Shown: piece after piece, positions 57,172-64,000 of the stretch | Position numbering within the stretch: the first letter of the stretch is position 1 | Layout of the letters: every line of letters starts with the position of its first letter | NCBI RefSeq assembly: GCF_026626305.1 | Contig: NZ_JAPNUE010000002.1 | Coordinates: 1 to 64,000, forward strand | Length of the DNA: 64,000 bases | Reading direction: 5' to 3' | DNA from: Frigidibacter sp. RF13 | Lineage (GTDB): Bacteria; Pseudomonadota; Alphaproteobacteria; Rhodobacterales; Rhodobacteraceae | Position numbers and translations under genes: made by a program | Notes under the pieces: generated by a model | The model's database searches: none | What the model was told of the DNA's origin: nothing | The model's input: only the letters and a program-made list of their open reading frames with translations

Positions 57172-57912
57172 ATGTCCTTCCTTCTCGACAACCAGCTTCT
57201 GATCATCCTCGGCGCGGTTGCGGCGGGGACGCTTGGCTGGCTTTTCATCCTGACGAAGCCTGCAGGCCATAGGGCCTGGCGGGTCGCGGATTTCATCTGG
57301 GTCATTCTCGGCGGTTTCGGGGCGGTTGCCGCCGTGATGGCGGGGCTTTACCGGGCCGATACCGCGCGGGTCGAGCGGCAGATCGACCTTGCCTATGCCG
57401 CAAGTCGAGCCTTCGACCGCGATGCGGCGCGCTTTCGCCTAGCCTGGTGCGCGGCGCCTGACGCGCTTCTGCTTCCCTTGTGCGACAAGGCCGATTACCT
57501 CTCTGCCTCGACGGCGCTCAACCGCGATCTGCCGCTTTTCCTCGACATCACCCATATGGCCGCACCTCTTCAGCGGTTGACGCTGTTTGGCGGCGCCGAA
57601 GAAATGGCGGGCATGACCGAAGAGGCAGATGCGTTCGATACGCAGGAAATCCTCGCCTTCACCGCGCGGGATGAGGCGACGGGTGCTGCCATCGAAGCGC
57701 TGCGCGCGAACGGACGCGCGCCAGTTGCCGCGGAATTTCAGGTTCTGGCGATGAGCTATGAAGAACTGATCAGCGATGTCGTCGCGCTGAAGGAAGAATG
57801 GGATTACCTGCGGTCCCGCACGATCTTCCTGAAGATTCAGGTCCTTGCTCTCGCCCTTATCGCTTTCGCGGCACCGTTTCGGGTGGGAAAGTCTCTGTCA
57901 GAGATCGTCTGA
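57172..57912 (+). CDS. Membrane protein of unknown function
   Basis: A 246-residue protein with predicted helices at about 8-27 and 40-62 and a C-terminal one (IQVLALALIAFAAPF), with a soluble middle section containing cysteines (WCAAPDALLLPLCDKADYL). I recognise no domain. The ATG at 57172 follows CCGGAG. It is downstream of the cupin in the same direction, with a 104-base gap. Confidence 0.75.
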   Translation: MSFLLDNQLLIILGAVAAGTLGWLFILTKPAGHRAWRVADFIWVILGGFGAVAAVMAGLYRADTARVERQIDLAYAASRAFDRDAARFRLAWCAAPDALLLPLCDKADYLSASTALNRDLPLFLDITHMAAPLQRLTLFGGAEEMAGMTEEADAFDTQEILAFTARDEATGAAIEALRANGRAPVAAEFQVLAMSYEELISDVVALKEEWDYLRSRTIFLKIQVLALALIAFAAPFRVGKSLSEIV

Positions 57913-58015
57913 GCGGCCGCCATGGTGGAATTCCCGCCTGTTTTTCCCCTGAAACGCGAACTAGGTTCCTGCCACAACCGCCGTGCCTTGGCCGGCCACA
58001 AAAAGGAAGTCCGAC

Positions 58016-58426
58016 GTGAGAGCGTTCTATTGCCCCCTGGCGGCGCTGATTTTTGCCACCACCACCGCGCTGCCGGCGCAGTCCGCGGACCTTCCCGACC
58101 CGGCCAAGGTCCATGCTGCTCAGGCGGGGCTTTCTTCCTCTCACGATGTGCTCTCAGATATTTCCTGCGATGCGCCGTCCGTGCCCGCCCACAAGCTGAT
58201 GTGCGAGGATGACGCGCTTTGGCAGATGGGGCTTCTGGACACCTGGGCCTGGGTCTACGCGGTCGAGAATGCGACCGGGACCGAAACCGACCATTCCGAC
58301 CCGCCGCTTGATGATTTCTTCATCGAGGCGCGCGATGCCTGCACCGACAAGGCCTGCCTTGCAGATCTGCTGATCGCCCACACGAACGACAGCCTCGGCG
58401 GCACATCGCCCTACGAGGCCGACTGA
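58016..58426 (+). CDS. Small exported protein of unknown function
   Basis: A 136-residue protein with a signal peptide (VRAFYCPLAALIFATTTALPAQSA) from a GTG start at 58016 preceded by GGAAG at six bases. The mature part is acidic and has four cysteines (SCDAPS, LMCEDD, ACTDKACLAD), so disulphides are likely. No domain is recognised. The stop adjoins the stop of the convergent amidohydrolase gene. Confidence 0.7.
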   Translation: MRAFYCPLAALIFATTTALPAQSADLPDPAKVHAAQAGLSSSHDVLSDISCDAPSVPAHKLMCEDDALWQMGLLDTWAWVYAVENATGTETDHSDPPLDDFFIEARDACTDKACLADLLIAHTNDSLGGTSPYEAD

Positions 58427-60085
58427 TCAGGCGCGCCAGGTGATCCGGCCGCCTGCGACCGTCAGCGCCACGTCAAGGCTGGCGATCTCTTCGGCCGGTG
58501 TTGCCTCGATATCACCACTCAGCACCACCACATCCGCCGCCATGCCGGGACGGAGCGTGCCCACCAGCCCCTCGCGGTGCGCGGCCCAGGCGCCGCCAGC
58601 CGTGTAGGCGCAAAGCGTTTCTATCAGGCTGACGCGCTGATCGCTCGCGCCGGGCGCGGCATAGGGGCGCCGGCACATCTGCGCGCCGATGCCGCGGATG
58701 ACATTGATATCGGTGACCGGCCAGTCGGAGGCGAAAGCCAAAGGCGCGCCCGCCTCGGCCAAGGTGCGGCAGAGATAGGCATCCTTCAGCCGGTCGAGGC
58801 CGATTGTGTGAATGGTGGGCTCCAGCGCGAAATCCATCGCGCCGGGCGCATGGACCGGCTGGACCGAGGCGGTGATCCCGAGCGCGCCGAGGCGCGGAAT
58901 GTCGGCGGGATCGACCAGTTCGATATGTTCGATCCGGTGGCGGCTGTCACGACGGCCATTGGCCTTCTGCGCGGCCTCATAGCCGTCGATCGTCGTACGT
59001 ACTGCGCCATCGCCGATGGCATGAACGGCGATCTGCAGCCCGCGCCGGTCGATCTCGGTCGCGATCTCATTGAATCGGGGGCCGGGGAACAATGGCTCGC
59101 CCCGCTGGCCCGGATGGCCGGGATACTCGTTCAGCATAAAGGCGGTGCGGCTGTCGACCACCCCGTCCATGAACATCTTCACGAAGCCCGAAGTCAGCCA
59201 GTCGTCAGCGAAGGCGCGGGCCATATGGTCGGCGCGGTCAAGCTCGGACAGATCCATGTGCGGCTTGAAATGGAAGGGCACCTTCACCCGCGCGGTCAGA
59301 CCGCCTTGCTTCTCAAGGCTTCTGAGCAGCTCGAGCGAATAGAGATTGCCGTCCATGTTCACCATCGAGGTGATGCCATGGCGCGCAGCATGGGCAAGGC
59401 CCGCCGCCGCCGCGCGGCGGTCGATGGCCATTTCGGCATCGGTGGGCCAGGGCGAAGGCTCGGCGCCGGTGGCGATGCCAAGGCCAAGACGCGCCTCGCC
59501 GTTATAGGCGACGATGGGGGCGAAGGCTTCGAATTCCAGCAGTTCGCCGGTGGCAAGCCCGTCCGCGCCCATCATCACCTCGTGCCCCGGCGGGGTCTTG
59601 AGGCCATTGAGGATGCCCGCCGCCTTCAGCGCGGCGGTGTTGGCCCAGACGGTGTGATGGTCATGCGCCATGATCGCGATCGGCCGGTCGGCGATGATCC
59701 GGTCAAGGTCATGGCGGCTCATCGGATGGTCAAGAAGGGCATAATGCCCGCCCTGCGCCATCAGAAGCGGCCGGTCGGGATGTTTCGCCGCAAAGTCGCG
59801 GAAAGCGCTGGTCAGGGCCGCCTCGCCCTCGATCCCGGTCAGATGCAGGTGCGACAGTTCTGCCCCGCCGAAGATCAGGTGCAGGTGGCTTTCGACGAAG
59901 CCGGGCAGGAGCGTCGCGCCCCGGCAGTCGATCACTTCGGTCTGTGACCCCGCCAGCGGCTCGATCACCGAGGGCGCGCCCAGGGCGAGGATGCGCTCGC
60001 CTGCCAGCGCTATGGCGCCCGCGCGCGGGCGGGCGGCGTCCATCGTCAGAATGCGGGCGTTGGTGAGGATCAGATGGGGCGTCAT
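58427..60085 (-). CDS. Amidohydrolase family protein (YtcJ-like)
   Basis: A 552-residue metal-dependent hydrolase of the TIM-barrel amidohydrolase superfamily. It has LLPGFVESHLHL (HxH metal site), MAHDHHTVWANTAALKAAGI, IAVHAIGDGAVRTTIDGYE, HRIEHIELVDP and LAFASDWPVTDINV, all typical of YtcJ/AepA-like enzymes. The substrate is unknown. Confidence 0.92.
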   Translation of the reverse strand: MTPHLILTNARILTMDAARPRAGAIALAGERILALGAPSVIEPLAGSQTEVIDCRGATLLPGFVESHLHLIFGGAELSHLHLTGIEGEAALTSAFRDFAAKHPDRPLLMAQGGHYALLDHPMSRHDLDRIIADRPIAIMAHDHHTVWANTAALKAAGILNGLKTPPGHEVMMGADGLATGELLEFEAFAPIVAYNGEARLGLGIATGAEPSPWPTDAEMAIDRRAAAAGLAHAARHGITSMVNMDGNLYSLELLRSLEKQGGLTARVKVPFHFKPHMDLSELDRADHMARAFADDWLTSGFVKMFMDGVVDSRTAFMLNEYPGHPGQRGEPLFPGPRFNEIATEIDRRGLQIAVHAIGDGAVRTTIDGYEAAQKANGRRDSRHRIEHIELVDPADIPRLGALGITASVQPVHAPGAMDFALEPTIHTIGLDRLKDAYLCRTLAEAGAPLAFASDWPVTDINVIRGIGAQMCRRPYAAPGASDQRVSLIETLCAYTAGGAWAAHREGLVGTLRPGMAADVVVLSGDIEATPAEEIASLDVALTVAGGRITWRA

Positions 60086-60134
60086 GGCGGAACCCGGAAA
60101 TTGATCAAATGTCGGGGGTGACGCTTGCAGAAAA

Positions 60135-60213
60135 GCGGCCGCTCATCAAGCCCGGGCGGGCTTTCTTCGCCGCGATATCTCAGCGAGGAGGCCTGAGAGG
60201 GCTGACGAGCGGC
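60135..60213. repeat. Interspersed repeat copy, shared with 38332-38403
   Basis: GCGGCCGCTCATC at the left, GAGGCCTGAGAGGGC (60188-60202, identical to 38377-38391), and GACGAGCGGCC at the right. The outer GGCCGCTC/GAGCGGCC ends are inverted repeats. It lies in the 135-base gap between the amidohydrolase and transglycosylase genes. Confidence 0.6.
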
Positions 60214-60220
60214 CCGTACC

Positions 60221-61399
60221 TTAAAGCGCGTCGAGGAGCGCGCGTGTCGGCCAGGCGTCGGCGGGCAGGCCGAGCCGTTCCTGTTCGGTCTGCACCGCTT
60301 CGCGGGTCTTTTCGCCGAGGATGCCGTCGATCTTGCCCACGTCATGGCCGCGCGCGGCCAGCCGTTCCTGCAGACGCTTCATCTCGTCTGGCCCAAGGCC
60401 CTTTTCCGGGCTGGCTGCGTCCATCACCGGCGCGCCTTCCAGCCGGGTGGCGAAATAGGCTGCCGTCGTCACATAGATGAAGCTCTTGTTCCATTCGAAA
60501 TAGATACGGAAGTTCGGATAGACCATGAAGGCCGGTCCCTTGCGCCCCATCGGCAGAAGGATCGAGCCCTTCAAACCGCGCGGAAGATTGCCTGAGCGCG
60601 CCGTCACACCCATCGCCGCCCAGTCCGACGTGGGCAATTCGTGATTGAGCCCGGTCTTCGACCAGTCGAGCCCCTTGGGCACCACCACTTCCTGCAGCCA
60701 GGGTTCACCCGCGCGCCAGCCGAGGCCCTTCAGCATCTTCGCCGCCGACATCAGCGCGTCGGGCGAGGAGCCCTTCATGTCGACATGGCCGTCACCATCG
60801 CCATCGACGCCGTTCCTGAGGATATCGTCGGGCAGCATCTGCACCTGCCCGATCTCGCCCGCCCAGGCGCCTTTGGTGCGCGCCGGGTCGAAGTCGCCGC
60901 GCGCATAGAGCTCAAGCGCCGCGAAGACCTGCGGGCGGAAGAGATCCGGCCTGCGGCAATCATGCGCCAGCGTGATCAGCGCGTTCAGCGTGTTATAGTC
61001 GCCCTGCACCTGTCCGAAGTCGGTCTCGAGCCCCCAGAAGGCCAGGAGCACGCCGCGCGAGACGCCATACTCGCGTTCGATCCGGTCGAAGGTCGCGGCA
61101 AATTTCTCCGCCCGGTTCTTGCCGGTCACCAGCCGGTTCTTGGAAATCAGCGATTGCGAGAATTCAAGGAAGGTCTTGCGGAAGACGCCCTGACCGCGGT
61201 CCGCGCCCAGCACCTTCTTGTCGATCCGCGCGCCCGTAAGAAAGCTCTTCACCCGCGCAGGATCATGGCCGCGCGCAATCGCCTCGTCGCGTATGCCAGC
61301 GACAAAACTGTCGAAGGAGCCGCCGCACTGCGCCTGCACCGCAAGGGGCATCGAACAGAGCATCGCAGCGAGAACAGTGGCAAGCTTGGAGGGGCGCAC
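60221..61399 (-). CDS. Lytic murein transglycosylase, MltB type, with peptidoglycan-binding domain
   Basis: A 392-residue periplasmic enzyme that cleaves peptidoglycan glycan strands. It has a signal peptide (VRPSKLATVLAAMLCSMPLAVQA), the catalytic region LAFWGLETDFGQVQGDYNTLNALITLAHDCRR, GEIGQVQMLPDDILRNGVDGDGDGHVDM, and a C-terminal peptidoglycan-binding domain (RLAARGHDVGKIDGILGEKTREAVQ). The GTG start at 61399 follows AAGGA at seven bases. Confidence 0.93.
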   Translation of the reverse strand: MRPSKLATVLAAMLCSMPLAVQAQCGGSFDSFVAGIRDEAIARGHDPARVKSFLTGARIDKKVLGADRGQGVFRKTFLEFSQSLISKNRLVTGKNRAEKFAATFDRIEREYGVSRGVLLAFWGLETDFGQVQGDYNTLNALITLAHDCRRPDLFRPQVFAALELYARGDFDPARTKGAWAGEIGQVQMLPDDILRNGVDGDGDGHVDMKGSSPDALMSAAKMLKGLGWRAGEPWLQEVVVPKGLDWSKTGLNHELPTSDWAAMGVTARSGNLPRGLKGSILLPMGRKGPAFMVYPNFRIYFEWNKSFIYVTTAAYFATRLEGAPVMDAASPEKGLGPDEMKRLQERLAARGHDVGKIDGILGEKTREAVQTEQERLGLPADAWPTRALLDAL

Positions 61400-61633
61400 G
61401 GATCGATCCTTTTGGTTAACAGGCGGGTGCAGCCTAGCCGCCCCATCCGGCCCGTCAACCAGAAGGCCCGGCGTCTGACCGACGCCGAAAGTGCGACAAT
61501 TTCTACACAATTGTTCAACAATGCGGCATGAACCGCCCTATCCTCTTCACATTGCTTACAGATTTCCTCGTTAACTAGGGATGAAGGCCGCCCGGGCGCA
61601 GACTTGCCTGCGTGTGTAGGTGCGGAGGGGAAG

Positions 61634-61984
61634 ATGTCTGACTTTCTGTCGCGTGAAATTAGGGCCGAGATGGAAGCCGCCCGCAAGCAGGCGCTGAAGA
61701 AGCGCACGCGGATGACGATCACCGCCGGAGAAGAGACCTATCCTGTTCTCAGGATGCTGCCGGACGGGTTCACGCTCGATGCCGAGGAGGTGGATCATCT
61801 GCGCGGCATCGTCGATCTCTACGATGGCGCGCGCCATCGCTGGCAGTGCCTGATCATCGCGTCGGAAATCGTCGATGGCGAACTGATCTGCACGTTGAAA
61901 TGGCATACGGCGGCCAGCGACCGCCCGGCGCTCGACTATGTGCGCGAGGATGAGGCGCCGGTGGGGTATCTGGCGCGGCATTGA
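61634..61984 (+). CDS. Conserved hypothetical protein
   Basis: A 116-residue soluble protein, MSDFLSREIRAEMEAARKQALKKRTR..., with a basic helical start and a beta-rich remainder resembling a small PilZ-like barrel (DLYDGARHRWQCLIIASEIVDGELICTLKW). I cannot assign a function. The ATG at 61634 follows a strong GGAGGGG site. It is divergent from the transglycosylase gene. Confidence 0.75.
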   Translation: MSDFLSREIRAEMEAARKQALKKRTRMTITAGEETYPVLRMLPDGFTLDAEEVDHLRGIVDLYDGARHRWQCLIIASEIVDGELICTLKWHTAASDRPALDYVREDEAPVGYLARH

Positions 61985-62087
61985 TGCCTGTCGCGGGGGG
62001 CTCGTCGAAGCCCCTCGGGCACTCCTCGCGGGGCGGAGCCCGACGCGTGCACGTGGTACTCAAGGAGGGTGCCGCCCGGGGTACCCG

Positions 62088-62639
62088 TCAGGGCCTGATC
62101 TCGACCTCGGTTCCCACGCGGGTGACGCGCCAAAGCTCCTCGATATCGGTATCGGCCAGCGCGATGCAGCCCGCCGTCCAGTCGCGGGTCAGGGTAGCCT
62201 TGCCGAAGAGGGCGTTCGGCTGGCCGTGGATCATGATATCGCCGCCCGGATCGTAGCCTCCCGCCGCCGCGCGGGCACGATCGTCGGCCTGCGGATAGTC
62301 GAGCCCGAGTGAGAGGTGAAAGCGGCTCCGGTCATTGCGCCGGTCGATGCGGAACCGCCCTTCGGGGGTCTTGCCGTCGCCCTGCCGCACCTTGTCGCCC
62401 GTCGGCGCAAAGCCCAAGACAACTGGATAGGTCCGCAAGGGTTCGCCATCGCGGAAGACCGTGAGGCGCCGCGCGGCCTTTTCGACCAGGATCAGGTCCA
62501 CCTGCCCCTCCAGCGGCACCCGCACGACCGGCGGGGCGGGCGGTGGCCTGATCCCCGACCAGAGGCCGAGCGCGACCAAAGCCGCCAGAAGCAGGGCGAG
62601 CCAGATCAGGAGCCGGACAAATCGCCGGATGCCCCTCAC
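62088..62639 (-). CDS. L,D-transpeptidase (YkuD) family protein
   Basis: A 183-residue membrane-anchored protein with an N-terminal helix (FVRLLIWLALLLAALVALGLW) and a YkuD catalytic domain with HGQPNALFG and the active-site DWTAGCIALADTDIEELW. Such enzymes cross-link peptidoglycan or attach proteins to it. The GTG start (62639) overlaps the PatB-type stop by four bases. Confidence 0.92.
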   Translation of the reverse strand: MRGIRRFVRLLIWLALLLAALVALGLWSGIRPPPAPPVVRVPLEGQVDLILVEKAARRLTVFRDGEPLRTYPVVLGFAPTGDKVRQGDGKTPEGRFRIDRRNDRSRFHLSLGLDYPQADDRARAAAGGYDPGGDIMIHGQPNALFGKATLTRDWTAGCIALADTDIEELWRVTRVGTEVEIRP

Positions 62640-63808
62640 TGCAGATCGGCGAAGGCCGTTTGCAGTCGCGCGACCGCTTCCTCGACCCGGGCACGCGGCG
62701 TGGCGATGTTGAAGCGCAGGAAGCTTTCGCCGCCCGCCCCGAAGGTGCCGCCATGGTTCACCGCGATCCGCGCGTCCTTCTCGACGCGGCCGGTGAATTC
62801 GTCCGCCGCCATGCCTGTGCCCACGCAATCCACCCAGGCAAGATAGGTCGCCTCAAGCCTCATCGAGGCAAGGCCAGGGATGGCATTGATGCCAGCATCG
62901 AAGATCTTCCGGTTTCCGTCCAGATAGGTCATCAGCGCATCGACCCAGGCCGCGCCCTCGGGGCTGTAGGCGGCCTCGGCCATATGCATGCCGAAGGAAT
63001 TGGGCGAGATGCCCATGGCCATCATCCGTGCGCCAAAGGTTTTGCGCAGCCCCTCGTCGGGGATGATCACATTGCCGGAATGGCAACCGGCGATGTTGAA
63101 GGTCTTGGTGGTGGCCGTCATCATTACCAGCCGGTCCATGATCTCGGGCGCGGCGTTGGCCATCACCGTGTGCTTTTGGCCGGGATAGACCAGATCATGG
63201 TGGATCTCGTCCGAGACGAGCAGAAGGTCATGCCGCTTGCAGAAATCGGCGACGCCCTTCAATTCGGCCTGGCTCCAGACCCGCCCGCCGGGATTGTGGG
63301 GCGAGCAGAGGATGAACATCTTCTCGCGCCCGGTCATCTGCGCGTCCCAGGCGTCGAAATCCATCTCGTAGCGCCCGCCCGCGTTCTTCAGCGGGCATTC
63401 GACGACTACACGACCCGAGGCTTTGATGACGCGGGCGAAGGCGTGATAGACCGGCGTCGTCAGCACCACGCCGTCGCCGGGCTTCGTAAAAGCATCGATG
63501 CACATCGATGTGCCGTTCACAAGGCCATGGGTGGTGAAGATCCACGCCGGATCGACCGCCCAGCCGTGGCGTTCGCGCATCCACCAGCCGATAGCGTCCA
63601 GATAGGCACGGTCATCGCCGTAGTAACCGTAGACCCCGTGGGCCGCCATCGCCTCGACCGCGCGCTGCACCGACTGCGGCGGGGCGAAATCCATATCCGC
63701 CACCCACATGGCAATTCCGTCCTTGGCGCTGACGCCATAGGCGGCTTCCATCATGTCCCATTTCACCGAATGGGTACCGCGTCGTTCGATGATACGGTCG
63801 AAATCCAT
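62636..63808 (-). CDS. PatB/MalY-type PLP enzyme (cystathionine beta-lyase-like)
   Basis: A 390-residue fold-type I PLP enzyme of the MalY/PatB group: MDFDRIIERRGTHSVKWDM at the start, AMWVADMDFAPPQSVQRAVEAM, LCSPHNPGGRVWSQAEL, LVSDEIHHDLVYPGQKH, and the PLP lysine in MTATTKTFNIAGCHSGNVII. These cleave C-S bonds (cystathionine, cysteine) or act as aminotransferases. It is coupled to the L,D-transpeptidase gene. Confidence 0.93.
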   Translation of the reverse strand: MDFDRIIERRGTHSVKWDMMEAAYGVSAKDGIAMWVADMDFAPPQSVQRAVEAMAAHGVYGYYGDDRAYLDAIGWWMRERHGWAVDPAWIFTTHGLVNGTSMCIDAFTKPGDGVVLTTPVYHAFARVIKASGRVVVECPLKNAGGRYEMDFDAWDAQMTGREKMFILCSPHNPGGRVWSQAELKGVADFCKRHDLLLVSDEIHHDLVYPGQKHTVMANAAPEIMDRLVMMTATTKTFNIAGCHSGNVIIPDEGLRKTFGARMMAMGISPNSFGMHMAEAAYSPEGAAWVDALMTYLDGNRKIFDAGINAIPGLASMRLEATYLAWVDCVGTGMAADEFTGRVEKDARIAVNHGGTFGAGGESFLRFNIATPRARVEEAVARLQTAFADLQ

Positions 63809-64000
63809 GCTTGCTCCGGTCGCTTGGGCGCGGGTCTGGGGCAGGTCGGGCCACCCGCGCGGATCACGTCCGCCTTAGCCGAAAAGCCCGCGCCTGAGAA
63901 CGGCGAAGTCCGGGGAATATTGTATTGGCGACAATCCTCGGCCTTGGCGATGCGGCCTGCCATTGCGCTGAAGGGCGCTCTGGCCTAAATCCCGGGCCAT
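63809..64000. other. Window end without recognised gene
   Basis: The last 192 bases hold the upstream region of the PatB-type gene. Short open frames here have no family features and I do not call them. A gene beginning beyond the window may share this promoter region. Confidence 0.5.

Noticed and set aside
63763-63963. Short minus-strand frame at the window end
   Set aside because: It overlaps the start of the PatB-type gene in another frame and has no family features or good ribosome binding site.

Overview
The window looks like chromosomal DNA of a Rhodobacteraceae-type alphaproteobacterium. Supporting points are high GC, a SAM/SAH-type riboswitch in front of metK (a class reported from Rhodobacterales), FnrL-like boxes in front of a cbb3 oxidase operon, the gene order phoH-ybeY-corC-lnt-metK-queF-trmB, and the typical haem genes hemF, hemE and hemC. 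Nearly all of the window is ordinary core chromosome. No insertion sequence, prophage or CRISPR array was seen.

The exceptional part is 2701-7961, an RNA-repair/RNA-surveillance island set between gyrB and the ccoNOQP operon. It holds rtcR (minus strand, CARF + AAA+ regulator), an AT-rich divergent promoter region full of inverted repeats, a TROVE/Ro60 protein gene (rsr), four tandem structured RNA elements, and the RNA ligase gene rtcB. The RNA elements are: a Y RNA carrying a circularly permuted tRNA-like domain; a complete tRNA-Asn(GTT) with encoded CCA; a short Y RNA without the tRNA-like domain; and a second Y RNA with a permuted tRNA-like domain. All three Y RNAs share the internal loop AATGCC / (A)ACCCTTGT between two helices. 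No rtcA cyclase is present. The RtcR AAA+ domain has a degenerate GAFTGA loop, and no good sigma-54 promoter was found.

Other regions: 8144-12630 is ccoPQON (minus) and a divergent universal stress protein gene with two FnrL boxes between them. 12656-15145 holds a VOC protein, an MFS exporter behind a SoxR/MerR-like operator, and a lipoprotein. 15260-21110 holds hemF, transporters, an aminotransferase, hemE and hemC. 21204-28015 holds an MFS/FAD-oxidase pair, a TMADH-like flavoprotein, YceI and NnrS. 28083-34623 is a tRNA-modification and envelope operon with the SAM/SAH riboswitch. 34711-39281 holds a SRPBCC protein, nudC, a CpdB-like nucleotidase, the SRP RNA gene and a HAD hydrolase. 39289-44932 holds MFS, exonuclease III, lytic transglycosylase, FkbM and ClC genes. 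44907-47898 holds lrp/ald, mscL, rpmE and rplS. 48252-57067 holds a GNAT gene behind tandem operators, then an AfuABC-like ABC importer divergent from a response regulator/hybrid kinase pair that ends with a phosphomannose-isomerase-type cupin; this suggests regulated uptake of a sugar phosphate. 57172-63808 holds hypothetical proteins, an amidohydrolase, two cell-wall enzymes and a PatB-type lyase.

The first bases (46-80) are a G17C18 block that may be an assembly artefact at a contig end.
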